Made by a program: the position numbers and the translations under genes. This document shows, one piece after another, positions 1 through 13,418 of a DNA stretch of 64,000 nt (position 1 is the first letter of the stretch; each line of letters opens with the position of its first letter). This stretch comes from Anoplolepis gracilipes (Eukaryota > Arthropoda > Insecta > Hymenoptera > Formicidae). The DNA is taken from the NCBI RefSeq assembly GCF_047496725.1, contig NC_132971.1, positions 2,553,501 through 2,617,500 of the forward strand, written 5' to 3'. The notes under the pieces were generated by a model that had not been told where the DNA came from, did no database searches, and saw nothing but the letters and a program-made list of their open reading frames with translations.

Positions 1-3000
1 CTGGCGCCTAAGAATCCGATCGATCCAGGAATGAAACTTGCAACGACGATTAATTTTGTACAAAGTAAAGATTCTTCAAAAAAAAAAAAAAAAAAAAGTT
101 TTCTCATCGACCGAATCATTCGACTCGAACATATACGATCCACACATCCAGAGATTCATACAAAATATTATTCCGAACTACCTCGAAAACACACACATAG
201 AGACAAAGAAATCCAGTCTTTTAATGCAGCAACGTTGAAAAGCTGAAAATTTGGAAGAAAAACAAAAAAATGGAAAAGGAATGAACAAGAAAAGGAAGAG
301 GAGAAGATCGGATGTCAATTTGTCTTCATTTGGCGATCATTGCGCGACTTTCTCATGAAAGTAACGCAATCTTCGCGAATCGAATTAACTCTCCAATTGA
401 AATACACCGAGCTGATATAAGAGAATTGTGAAAACAACTTGTTCAAAATTTACCGACTGGCAAGCGTAATGTTGCAATCTTTATCGCTTGTCAGTACGTA
501 GATCATGAAAAATTGTCATCATATCTTGAATGTATCTATGTAAAACAATTGTAATTAAATATAATTTTAAAATGCGATATATATCGCATACAGTAACTTC
601 AATGAATATATAAATCAAGAAAAATCGGAGAAACGTGCCAAGAGAAAGTACATTTTATGTCTAATATAATAAAAATAGATTTATAGCAGAAATAGAAGTT
701 TCATCTGTCGCAAGAGTTAAGAAAATATTCTCGAATCTTAAATATTTCACAATATAATATTATAAGAATATTATTTGCAAAAACTAAGCTTTTCGATAAT
801 CGTCGAAAGGCTTAGTTGCTTGAATTTAAAACATAATAAATTACATAATCAATATTTTGTATCAGCTATTTCCGCCAAAAATATTATATGTATAGAAAAA
901 TGGAAGGGCATCTTACGTGCCGATACAACACGCAAGACTAAATACTTACATGTTATAAATTACCTTAAGTTACCTTTTACTGTCATTTACATCATCAGTG
1001 GAATTCACTATAAAAGCAACATCACTTTCTTGAGAATGTAATTAGCAAAACTTTCAAAAAAGCAAAATGCATTCTTGAAAGCAACTACAAACGTCAAAAC
1101 CATTTTCTAAGTATCACTAATTGACTTGATATAATCCAAATCCTTGAAAAATTCCTGAAATATTATTCATATTTTACTATTTAGCAACGCGAAAATTATA
1201 CTTGTTCATTATACGGTTTTATTATACATCTTCATAAACTGAAGACAATAAAATATCGCGATAAATATAAAAAACAAATTTATAAATTCTCTGAAAATTA
1301 AAAATATATTTTTTGTTTCATTAAAACAGTAACCATTGTAGGGACTTGAGAGCTTAATCGATTAAGAAATATTTTTTATTAAATATATCATCATCTCATT
1401 CATTCAAACAACATATAAAAAATCATTTTTTCATCGAACGCAATAGCATTCGAATTTCTCATGTACACAAAACACTCACAAACATATGACAAGAAAATAT
1501 CTTGATTTCTGCGCGTGCCTAGTTTGAGAAGATTATAGGAAGGAAAAAAAACCTCAAAATCTTATCAAACTTTCAGAACTGCGAGAAATCAATGTAATCC
1601 GATAAATATACATCACATGTATCGAGATAAGACAAATCTTTTCTCAATCTAATAAAAGCGCAACACACAAGAAAAATATACGATAAATCAATATATAAAA
1701 AATATGGGAAACAGTTGTATGGCAATTTATAATACGCCTTACCAACTACAGTAGCAGTAAAAACTTTACGCGAAACTTACACTATTCATCAAACATTACC
1801 AATACTATACCATCCAGTCGATACATTACCAATCTGATGACCTGAAGTATCTTGATGTTTTCTTTAGTTTAAAAGCTCAAAATGCGAGACTTTTAAACTC
1901 GGTCTTCATTCGTAGTTATTGCAGATAAAAAAAATGCACATCCTGAAACTCGTTCAAAGAAAAATATCGCGGTTCAAAAAATAGAAACAAAATACATACA
2001 TAAAGAATATAAAATGCAAGCTTATATCGAGATCCAAAAATCCTAAATTGAGGATATTCAGAAACTCAATTTTTAGACAAGTTTGATTTCTTATGCTCAT
2101 TTCTGAATAAAATATTCAGAAACGGTATAGCATCCTTAATTAGCCCAGACATCTGCTTCTTTCTTCGATCTTCTTTCTTCTTTCATTAGACGGCAATTAT
2201 ATTTCGTCAACAGAAAATCTAGACATGTAACAATGCATAAAAATTGTCAAGCTAAGATGATTGAAAAGTCTTGAAGAAGCAGAAAAGGCTGCATCTTTTC
2301 CGACGCTATCAACTTGAACATTACAAATAATAGTGCATAATTACAATCTCTAATTTTCCGTGGACGAAAAATAAAATTTCGGACACTCCCGCAGCGTGAT
2401 TTCCTCAGATTTCAGAAAACTTACTATTAATTCGTGAATATCGAAATTTGAAAAATATTTCTCACTCGATATTAAGAACAATAATTAAGATTTCTGATAT
2501 CTCGACGAAACCCAACTGATAATCGATAAAAAAAAAAAAATAATAAAATAAAATAAACATGATAACACGATGTTGTATTTTCATAACATTTTGGATTCTT
2601 TTTTTGTTGCTGAGAATAAAAGGATAATTTTTTCTTTTAATCATTACAACAGCAAAAAATAATCCAATATCGATATAAAGCATACGTCAAAAGACGTAAA
2701 TTTATATTATAAACATTAAACATTCGCAAAATTCATATTCAATCCTCCACTCATATCTCTTTATCAGTATTCAGACATATCAGTCACAAAAAATATCACA
2801 AATGAAAAACAATGTTATGCTTGCAAGAAATAATTCTAATCATCTTACCAATGATTAGATCCATTAACTCGCACGCGACTATTTTCATTTGCGAACACTA
2901 GTCAACATGTTACATATACATTATGTAAATATGGAATATGAATTACGTATATGCGTTTAAAAAAAACATTAAGTTTAAAATGCATATAAATAACTCATAT

Positions 3001-3936
3001 GGAAAGACAGTATTACGATCAAATTATCCATATATTCATAATCAATATTTTTTCATCATATACCTTTTTACCTTGAATATTACCCTTTTTACCTTGCATC
3101 TCAATTGTCCTTACCGATACTTTACCAGTGCTGCTGCAATCTTCGATCTTCTTTCTTGTTCGTAGAAAAAGCGTACGTACGTGAACTTCGTTCTACGCGC
3201 AAAAAAATTGCGCGAACGAAAATTAGCCGTGCGCCGCAAAATCACAAAAGGGAAAAACACGTCCATCGTAAAAGAGATGGACGAATATTCGATACATGAA
3301 GCAACAAAGACAGACGTAAACGTCTGAGTTGCTTCGATCGTGAGTCAACGCGTTTCCGACACATTCAATTGCGTGTTAATCTTTCAAGATCTACTGACTT
3401 TATACAAAAAGTTATCTCGAATAATTTTAGTTCGGTGTATTTCCGTTTCGAACAAAAACATTGCAAGAATAACTTCTAAATAAAAACATCAAGGATCCGG
3501 ACGATTAAATGCAAAAGAAAACACAATTACCGAAACGCCTTCGCAGCAAAACTTTGCTGACGAAAGCACGATGACGTTCCTCGTGGAGCAAACGTGCAAA
3601 AAGCACGCTTGCAAATTTCTTCTCTCTTCTGACATTGTCGGATTCTTCTTTCGAGGATCCAGAGAAGCTCTATGCGCCGCTCCGATCGAGAAATCGCTCG
3701 ATCGTAGCCACTCGACGAGCTTCTCCCTCGAGTTTTCGTTCCTGATCTTAACTCTTCCTTATCATCGTATCCTAGACACTTTGGGGCGGGTCAAAAAATA
3801 TAAAGGGAGCAAATGTAGAGCAAAATTGTGACATGGCATGGTACAACAACAGGAGTCGAATAACGAGAAAGTACAATACCATGAACAATAATGACAATGA
3901 AATGTAAATGTAAATGTTTATACGTAATCATTATAA

Positions 3937-3989
<53 letters not shown>

Positions 3990-6900
3990 TATATATCCAG
4001 TAGAAAAACAGTATTATATAGTGTTAAGTATATTATATATATATATACGAAGTACGTGTATTTATATATTATATGAAATCCCTTCCTTTTGCGAACGCTC
4101 TCATATGTATACATGCATGCTTAACGCACATACGTATGCACATATGAGAATCATAATAGATATATATGTAATCAGGTTAATTAAATATAATTTATGTTTT
4201 ATGCGTTACAAACAAAGAAGCATTATGTACATTGTTAGTAAAAAAAAATAAATAAATATGTCGTGTGCAAGCGCGTGCTCGTGCGGATGGATCCTTCTCT
4301 TTACGGACACGTATGTATATATAAAGTGTCAAACCTCAATTACCACCACCATGCACCATATATCGTCGTGTCTACAAAAGAATGCATCGCGCTTGCACAC
4401 TTTGTCAAAGTTAAGGTGTATAGTTAAACTACCGAAGGAAGCGTGGCATGCAAGACGAGAATTACGCCAAAAAAAAAAAAAGATATATATATATATATAT
4501 GGCACAAATGGGTTAAAAACTATCGAATACGTTTACACGAAATGGACAAAGAAAGATTATATATACACACATATATATACGTATATATATGCATATATGT
4601 ATAAATTGTTCACACATCGTTATATTATATTGCATATACTCTTGGCGCGCGCGCTCGCGCGACCAAGATTCTCATGATGTGGAACGTGCTTTTTTTGTTC
4701 GTTTATTTACTCAATGTCTTATAGAGAGCCGCATCGTAAATATACATATGTGCAATTGAACGCGAGAGATGAATGACAATTAAACGCCAACAGATCTCTT
4801 TCCGGTGCCGCCGGTTCCGTGACTTACGATCAGCCGTTAGATTCAAAAGTTGTATAAAGAAGCGCGTGTTTTTCAAAAAGAGAAAAAAACGAGAGAGGTG
4901 TTTATGACAGGGAAAGAGAAGACAGGCAGAGAATCGCGAGGATAATGGAATTCCTCCCCGCTTCTTCGTCGTGCACAGTAGTAGTTGAAGAGGAGGAAAG
5001 AGGAAACGATCGCGTCGAATTGAACGCGAAACATCCCTCGGAACGCTATTGTATAGCAGAGCGAATTCTACTGAGAATTCGCGCATGGCTGACCGTAGGT
5101 CGACGCACCCGGTATTTCAATCCGCGATAAAAATATAGAATGTATCGAGTGTCACACGAGACACTCCCATGAGAAATTCCTCCTCTCGGCTTTTACGCAT
5201 GGTTCGCGCTCTCGTTACACATATAATATATCTATCATTTTTTTCGCATCAACAAAAAAAACACGTCACGGCTACAAATGGCTGATGTTTGTTCTTTCAT
5301 TATATCTCTGGGATCTGAGGGTGACTCTCGTCCCGGATAGGCAGAGGCAAACGCGATCGTTTCACTGTTGCCAGAAGAAAACGGCCGAAGGTTGTCCTAA
5401 GTTGGTGATATCCACGAAAAAAAAAAATGTCAGGAGACCCACATTCGACAACGTTTCTTCGGACAGGCGTGATGCGTGTGTGTGCACGCGGCACGTTTAC
5501 CTTTACCGTGTCCTGTTACCGGGAATACTCTTTTCGTGTGTTTCCACGACAGAAATTCACGAGAGAGAATAAAAAAAAAAAAGTTCTACGCACTGTGAAT
5601 AACGTGGCGCAACTCCGGCCCTAAAATCGCGCACTCGACGTCTCGTTACGACCGAACCGAGACTCGAAGAAAGATTTAATGTATGTAAAATATACGGAAT
5701 GTAAAGTGGTAATCAAAAGGTATACGAGAGAGCTTTTGCAAATTGAAACTTCAAAATAAAACGGAAGAAAACACGTGCTTTCTCGGGACAAATGGAGCCT
5801 ATAAAAAGACGATAAGATTAATCGCACGAAAGAAACGTGTTTTTAGTATTAATATTGGTCCTTCCTTCAAAAACGATTCGACTCGGAAACTAGATTCAAG
5901 GCAACAAGTCTCTGACGGTGAAAAAAAACGACCTTGCTATCAATGCGAGCATCTGTCCGATATTTCTTTTCTTCCAAGTGCGCGCGCGATACATGACACT
6001 AATGTTTGGGCGTAAGAAAAATGGAAGGTAAAATGTTTATTCATCTGCTGTGATGAGCTGGCAAAAGAAAGCTCGCGCGATTGTAACAGACACCTGGCGC
6101 ATAAGAATATCGCGGAAGAAAATTACCGTCGAATATTAAACGTCAGAAACCGCGCGACCGCGAATTATCTGACGATAAATTCGAACTCTAGATTTAACAA
6201 CGCTAGCATTGACAGAGAGATCGCTCCTCTCTCTCCGAAATTACCTTGCTTCCCTCGTTGGATCACCTTGTTAGAGCGATCATGTATAACCCTAGAAGAC
6301 GATTAAAAAAGAAAAAGAAAAAAAAAAACAAGATTCCGCGCGATAGTTCCTTAAAAAAACTCTGCCTAAGCTAATTTTAATGCTAACGTCAGTTTTAACA
6401 TAAAAATTAACTTTTATTTATTGCACTACTATCCTCTCCCCTTTCTCTCTCAATGTGTCCCATCTTCATGATCTTTTCACCTTTAACACAACGAAATTAA
6501 CGAACGAAACCTAACAAAAACTATAAAATCAAATAACCTTATCAATAGCATCCATTACAGTTAGCCATAAAGAATCATATCATCTAAAGTTAATTTACTT
6601 TTTCGACTTGCGAAAAGATTGCTTGTTGCAAATAATGCGAGAGATATTTTTAAACCATCGAATTACATACGATGTTTTTACTTCTCGAGTCGCGAAGGAC
6701 GCGAAGGGGCTGAACGATGCGCATGATTTCCGTTCGACCATTTGGGTCGATCGGTGTCCGCTCTGTATCATCTGCCTAATGCGCAGCTGTCGTAGATTGG
6801 CAGATGCGAGCAACGTGACGAACAAGCCAGCCCGCAGCTGGCTCGTCGTTTCGATGTACACTGCCAAGCTAAGACGACTGGTACAAATCCCTTTGTTTTA

Positions 6901-9900
6901 TAGTTTTAAGGTGGAGAATTATGCGAAAAACCCTGAACTACTTTTTACCCTTATTTGTATCTGATATATAACGTACTGTTAAGATATAATATACTTTAGA
7001 TTCAATGCTAATGTATGGATATCGTAGTTTCGAATCTAAAGTAATAAAGATAAAATAATTGTGTATTCTTGTAAATAAATTAATTTAATAAGAAAGTAAT
7101 ATACTGATTCAATATAAAAAAAAAAAAAAAAGCACTTGGAAGTTTCGTGCGAAAATTCTTTATTTCTATATATAATTTGAAATATAACTTTAAAATCTTG
7201 TGTAATACAATCTTTGTCTTATTTTTAAAAAATTTCATTGTCAACACATACTATTACTTAAAGAGATTGGTTTGGATAATTTGATAAAATTTCCAAATAG
7301 TGCTGCATGCAATACGTATATTATATAGATGTTGTGTCAAAAGATATTCGAATTTTTATAAAATAGTAACTTTTACGATTGATACCAAGATATACGCGTT
7401 TAAAATTCTAATCCGTATATATATTAAATATGTATATTTACTAAAAATAATTTTAATGTATTTATTTTTTATCAAATTGATTTATTCATAAAAATATCAC
7501 TTGATACATAAATGTAAAATAAAAGCTATTATTTGTAATCAGTCCTATATTCATTATTATACAATTGTATATAGTAAAACAATATTATGTAGAAAGTTCT
7601 ATTTATCTCGCGAAGAGACCGGTCACATATCAAAATCATTTTTTCTTTTTCAATGTTGCAATGATTTTATTGTTTGTAATGTATACTATGGCTTTGATAT
7701 GATGATTCAACGCTCCTATACGCGAGGTTCGCAATATCTGGGTCATCAATATAAATCATAGCTGATGGTTTTATTATTTTCTATAGTCTTATCTCCACGA
7801 AGTGGAACACAAACGCGAGTAACAAAAATCATTTATATCAATGTGTAATAAAAGTATCGCACAAAATTGTCTATTAATAATCTCAACTTTAGTCATCTGA
7901 ATCTGTAAAACATATGTACACTATTTCTTTTAAAATTTCTGTTCTCGAATAATTTTCTTAAAAAAATCACATCATATTTGGTTTTCGTTTACTCTCCGAT
8001 TCTGATTTTTACTTCTTAATCAAACTTTGTAACATTCCTGAATCGTATCACAATTGATAGTATTTATTCCATTTCTTAAATATTCTTTATCCTATGTGGA
8101 AACTGCGTAACTCTACTTAATCCATTAGACAATATCATTATCTCTTATCACACATTAATTTTCTCAGAAATCGATTCAAAGTTTGTGATAGTAATAAAAA
8201 AGTTTTTTTTACGAATCTTCGTAATTTTGAATCTCCCCCTATTTAAAGTTCAGCATCAAGCATATGTTGATTAATGTAATGAATGTATATATTTTCTACA
8301 TTAGAAAGGTCAATCAAAGTCAATGCCGTTTTCTCTCTTGTTCCCTCACACATTTTTCTTTCATTACCTCTTTTCTGAAGAAATCGTGACATATATTTAA
8401 ATTGCACCTTTGCGTTCCTTCTAATGTCTTAAAATCAACGAATATTTTACATTATTGGAATGTTTTTCAACCAAATATGAAAATATACAACATGTATCTG
8501 TATAATATGTAGATCCTCACGAGCAGCTTTACATTCATGGTTGCCATGTATTTCTATTAGCTTCTCAAAAGTGAAAAACTCAAAGAAAAGCTCGATGAGG
8601 ATATATAAAATTATTATATATTCCTTGGGGAAAAATTAGTACGCACAGTCCTGAGACTTCTAATTGAATTATCAAATATTCCAATAGGGACCAATCGAGT
8701 TGACGAATATAAATATGGACATGATGATGTATGAACTAACATAATAAATAACAAAAGGATTAAAAAGACAATATTAGAAAATTGAACCTAAAGTAAAAAC
8801 AAAGTAAAACCTAAAGTAAAACTCTAGACAGAGTAGGCAAAGATTTTCTTGCCCTTGTGTGATCTTCCATGCCAGAACTTCTATCTAATTCTATCTTTTA
8901 ATTGATTCTAATACGCGAGCCCTCAAAATCCTTGCTGAAACTGACTCTTAATGTTCCATAAATTATTGTGAATTTATTATCACATAAAACTGATAAGTAA
9001 AAAAAATTTACATGATAATCTCATTTTATAATCGAGCGATTGCATTAAATAGAAGAATACAGCTACTTTGAGTTGTTCGAGTCGAGGATCAGCGTAAAAC
9101 GATCGACGAATGTAGCTAACACCGCCGAAATATAACACGCAAAATTGTTCCTCATGAAGCATCGAATTTCTCGAAGAACATAAAATTAGCCGATTGGAGT
9201 CGAGACAAGACTGTTGGCTCACACACCAACTGGGCGAGATCCCGTTATAATTTCAACCGAGAAATTCTCACGTTGCCTCGGCTTCAATTTCCCATAGCAA
9301 CAGGGAAATATCATTAACCGGATGCACATCGAAATTTTTTCCATCGTTTAAATTCGCTGAGCTACAAATTTTCGCTTGGTGAACAACATTTGAATATAAA
9401 ATAGCAAATTTAAGTTTCAAGGTTCTCCTTTCTATGAGAACGTGAAAACAATCGTCAAATATACATCTTCAGATTAATCCCGCGACGTTATTCAAAACTT
9501 TGTAAAAACTCATAAACGTGAGCAAAATAAATCGGTTACAAAGATGGAGACAATCGAGAGAGATTTCCTATTCATCTACCTACTGATTTCTATACCTCAC
9601 ACGTTTCGAACTATTACGTCTTTAATTATTTTCAATTATTTTTATTAATCTGAACCGCTTATCAATATCATTATTACAATATTCAACTATCGTGTTGCAC
9701 ACATAAGAAATCAAAAGTTTCAAAAAATCGCGAATGATTGATAGTCCATACTTTTATGCGAACCAAATTAACTAATAAATTAATAAAAAATTTTATAATC
9801 TGTGTTGATTTTATATTCCGCCTCTTTTGCTCTCTCTCTTTTTCTCTCTCTCGCTCGCTCTCTTTTTAAAACTCGCTGTAAAGCAACTTATGTAAAATAT

Positions 9901-10888
9901 AAAAAAAAGATTTTTCACGATTCGGAGGAAGAAGTTAGAGATGTATTATTCCAGCTATTGTTAACCATATTACTATCATCGTGTTGCGCAATATCATCTA
10001 TCATCGAAAAATAAGATAAAACTAGTTATTAATAATAATTTCGTTTTCTTATGGCGCGAAATAAACACGAGAAATTAAGGGTCTCGTGCGTCCCCGGTCG
10101 ATTGCGGGCAGTCCTCTTCGCGCTGCCGTACTCCTTTCGGAGGAGAGAGAGGCCGTAGCGTTACGCGTTTACGAGGCTAACGAAGACGAGTCGACGTCAC
10201 AGAACAAGTACCATGTACCAATTATAGAAAATCGATATAGACATGATAAAAAAGAGCGCGCGCGCGCGCGCGGCTCGTCTTACGTCAAACCTCACGTCGC
10301 GACGCTACATTAAGAAAAGAAAAAGATATATAGAGATATACACAAAGAACTTAAGAATTTAACGGAAAAGCTCTACATGCCCTGATAGAAAATAAAAAGC
10401 TCTTTCAGAGACCGTGCTACACTTGAACGCACCGGAATCTAGGTTGAACCACGTTATCGACAGCGAAAGAAAAATAAGCTCCGTCCCTCCTGCGCAATAG
10501 GCACATATAATTACGCGCGCGCGCACACACATACACACACACATGCGTGTTACTCGCTGTGTACACGTCATTGAGTTTTTTTTCTTTTTTTTTAGAAACG
10601 TACTCGCTTGTGAATGAGCCATTGTCGGTTTCCACATTAAAAGAATATTATATATCATCGTTCGAAATTTTCCACATTCTCGAGAGCTCATTCAAAGAAG
10701 TACGCGCGTATTATACTCGACTATTTACATATTTGCTTCGAATTTACATTTTACCGTTGTAGAAACTATTCTCACGTTGAGATGTTCGCGTGACAAACGT
10801 GCTCCAAGTTTTAGCGAGTTGGATCAATTACGAGTGCCTATTGTTACGGGGGTCGAAGACAATTGCAAAAAGGCGAGGCTGAGCCTAC
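1..10888 (-). other. lola: lola intron (constant exon 6 to unseen 3' exons), AT-rich
   Basis: No zinc-finger or other recognised coding exon on either strand. Mostly AT-rich DNA with A/T runs, plus short GC-richer pockets near 3.5-3.8 kb, 4.6-5.6 kb, 6.64-6.90 kb, 9.05-9.30 kb and 10.08-10.31 kb. Open frames of 60-130 codons here show no family resemblance. As lola continues to the left, this is best read as intron, but genes nested on the plus strand cannot be excluded. Confidence 0.6.
3941..3996. repeat. (TA)n microsatellite
   Basis: About 56 bases of alternating TA with one ACAC interruption near 3,980. Shorter TA tracts follow at 4,031-4,047 and 4,482-4,500. Confidence 0.95.
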
Positions 10889-11032
10889 CTTGTGAGTCGC
10901 GCTGAGCCTGATGTGCGACCTCCTGAGCTGCAAGAAACACCTCGTCATTCGTCCCGGTAGCTCCTGCCACTGTGCCCACGACACCCCCCGCGTTACTTCT
11001 GTCACCAGTAACATGCCACGCGCCAAGATTTG
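10889..11032 (-). CDS. lola: lola exon 6: last constant exon before the zinc-finger variants
   Basis: Acceptor TATTTTAG|CAAATC and donor TCACAAG|GTAGGC bound a 144-nt exon that starts and ends in phase 1. Joined to exon 5 it reads TNLGAWHVTGDRSNAGG and ends FLAAQEVAHQAQRDSQ. It aligns in position and pattern with TYATWQHDRSQDELGLMAQDAQQRDPQ, the end of the constant region of Drosophila Lola, after which variable exons begin. No zinc-finger exon is recognisable between 10,888 and 1, so its partners must lie left of the window. If the donor is not used, translation runs on for about 20 residues to a stop at 10,826-10,824, giving a short form without a DNA-binding domain. Confidence 0.85.
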
Positions 11033-11138
11033 CTAAAATAAAATACAACCATACTCTGATAAGTGTGAAATTAAATTGTGAAATTAAATATTTGTTCCTT
11101 GCACGATACGATGCCAGAAAAATGCATCATATATATAC

Positions 11139-11167
<29 letters not shown>
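11139..11167. repeat. poly-A tract (29 nt)
   Basis: Uninterrupted A run on the plus strand, poly-T in the lola sense. It lies just upstream of the acceptor of lola exon 6. Confidence 0.9.
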
Positions 11168-11169
<2 letters not shown>

Positions 11170-11349
11170 GTAAACGAGACCTCGCTCTGTTACATTTGAA
11201 ATTTGCGATCAACACAACAAATAGATTAATATTAAAATATTATATAATATTATAAATCAAAATTAATTGTGAATCATTCGAGACTCTTATTTAAGAATAT
11301 CAAGTGATTAACAATTAACGCGACCATGAAAAAATATATTCTAGAAATA

Positions 11350-12102
11350 TATATATATATATGAAGGGTACTTTATTCACATAAACTCTTTTAAAGGGGA
11401 ACAAAAATATTTTAGGACACATATGTAAGACCGACCAAGGAATTACGCAGCGAAACACAGGGCTTCACGATCGGAAAGTCGCAAACAATGTTCCCTTATA
11501 CAGTGGGAGTGCTTAAGATATACATTTATATTATACAATACACTCCTAATCGTCCCTCTATATTCACGATTCGTTACAGTAAGTAATATTTGGCAAATTA
11601 CGCGGAATAACATACAGTCCCGCAGTTTTCTCGTGCACATATTTGCATACACACGTATAGGTCGCAATCACACAAATTTTAAACGATCTACACTTAGTCT
11701 AACACTTAAGAAACAGATAAATAATACTGATAGTTTGACTATTTTAAAATTCAAATACTTTGTACGTGTCGCTCGCCGTACTTGGACTCGCATATATCTT
11801 TAAATTATTGTTAAAACAATCAGTTTGGAAGTGATTCTTGTCGGTGAGTTTCGATTCCAGTGAGTAGATTTTAACGTCGAAATGCGAAAGAGGAATATCT
11901 GTCAGCAATGTGCATGTACTATACAAAGCATGTTCGATTTGTGCAAACGATCTAATATCCCGAATCTTTATATCAGTCTCCAATGTTTTAAACGAAATTA
12001 CACGGCGACTATTAATACTGACAATCTTGGCTGATCGGACTCGACGTAGAAGAGTGTGGTGCGTGTGACATTACAATATTCGCGTGCATACACACGCGCA
12101 CA
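11350..12102 (-). other. lola: probable 3'UTR of the Psq-type lola isoform
   Basis: DNA following the TAG of the Psq-type terminal exon. The first AATAAA on the minus strand that I see is at 11,377-11,372, about 730 nt after the stop, so a 3'UTR of roughly 0.75 kb is plausible. Short open frames inside (for example 11,744-11,983) show no family resemblance. The cleavage position is inferred. Confidence 0.4.
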
Positions 12103-12467
12103 CTAAGTCTGTCTAGGCTGGACCGGGGTATTAGCAGGTTGCTGCCTCCATCTCCTCCTGACGACGTTCAATTTTTTCAAATAGAACTGCAGTGTTGAGC
12201 GATTAATGCCGTACATCTCGGATGCCTGAGTGGTGCTAACGCCCTGTTGCAATATTGCCTCCAGGGACATTTTAACCGAGTCTAAACTATATTTCCTGCC
12301 CTGCTTACTTGCCAGTGATTTAAGCAACGCGCCTACGTCAACATCCGGGCGCGGCCGCCTCATGTTTGGCACTTTTTTACATTCGAGGAAATGGGAAGCC
12401 CATAGGGCACCACCATCACCACTACCCAAATTCCCTCTCGACCGAGACCGCGCTCCCGCCCCCCCAC
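12103..12467 (-). CDS. lola: lola alternative terminal exon encoding a Pipsqueak-type HTH domain
   Basis: Acceptor CCTCGTTGCAG|GTGGGG follows a pyrimidine-rich stretch. The phase-1 join from exon 5 (A+GT = Ser331) opens a frame that runs to TAG at 12,105-12,103. It contributes residues 332-451 of a complete 451-aa isoform. A glycine/arginine/serine-rich start (332-350) is followed by a basic segment MRRPRPDVD and a helix-turn-helix at about 389-430: KYSLDSVKMSLEAILQQGVS, then ASEMYGINRSTLQFYLKKL. The spacing (helix, turn, AxxYGIxRSTLxxxxKKL recognition helix) is that of the HTH_psq family, a DNA-binding fold named after Pipsqueak. A basic tail VVRRRW follows. Most Lola isoforms end in C2H2 or C2HC zinc fingers; this one has none. 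The joined frame is computed from the sequence, but splicing itself is inferred. Confidence 0.8.
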
Positions 12468-12967
12468 CTGCAACGAGGAAACCCAAGCTAGTGTCGGCCA
12501 ATTTGTTACACGGCCCGCTTTAACAGATAACAAACAAAAGAACGAAACGACTTCGCGACACCAAAACTATTCATTCGTTTAACACATAAGCCCTTCCCTA
12601 TATTTAACGAGAAACACGATTTATCACGACCGAAAATATCGCGACTCCTGTTCAAGAATCACTTTCCAATCACTGTACTAGACGTCAAGCTCCGCTTCGA
12701 TCCAAATAAATTTTTTGGATCGAAGATTCGCTACTGTCGTTGACTCTCTCCAGAGCATGAAATTTCATATAGAATGGAATTATCTGTTGTATGTATATTC
12801 TCCATACTCTTAGACGCGGTACGCAGTTTAACGATGCGCAACTTTAAACGCACGTCATTGCAATTTATATTGTCTAATTGAGATAAATAAACCCTGTATT
12901 CCGCTACGATAAAACCAAAAATTATAATAATGAACAACTGTAATAATGAAAAGAATTGCAGACTTAC
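12468..12967 (-). other. lola: lola intron before the Psq-type exon
   Basis: A 500-nt intron. Its 3' end is GC-rich and in frame with the exon (open from 12,501). The rest is AT-rich with no coding resemblance. Confidence 0.75.
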
Positions 12968-13145
12968 TGGGGTGTTGACTGGGGTCATGGGACGGTCCGG
13001 CTCGATTGTTGTCCTGTTCCATATCATTTAGATCGTTCATATCGTCGTCCAGCGTCAGGTCTTCGACGCATTCCTCAGATTCCTCTAAGTATTCAGACTT
13101 TGGCTCGATGAGATTATCATTTGGCTCGGGCTTTTCGACTGACAG
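12968..13145 (-). CDS. lola: lola exon 5: acidic constant segment, branch point for alternative 3' exons
   Basis: Acceptor TTCTCTAG|CTGTCAG and donor CCCCA|GTAAGTC bound 178 nt, entered in phase 0 and left in phase 1 (residues 272-330 plus one base). The protein contains IEPKSEYLEESEECVEDLTL, the clear counterpart of the IEPKAEY...VEDLTLDEED motif of Drosophila Lola. It includes a sumoylation-like EPKSE context, though modification is not shown. The phase-1 donor is compatible with both downstream acceptors in this window: the Psq-type terminal exon (12,467) and the last constant exon (11,032). Confidence 0.9.
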
Positions 13146-13418
13146 CTAGAGAATAATTAAAAATATATTAAAAGTCTTGATATTGAAAAGTCTTTTTACA
13201 TAAGAAATTAAGTCCGCACCAGATAGAGAAAAAAAAAATGTTTCACACCGTTTCCACACTGCAATATGTAAGAAACCAAAAGCAGTAGGATTAAGTACGA
13301 ATTTTTCTTTACCAACGAAGCGAAAGAAACAGCGCTTTTAGCGACAGCCTCATTAGAGCGTTGGCACGCGTGTGCGATAAAAAGAGAAAGAGAAATAGAA
13401 GAACTCGCAGCACTTTAC

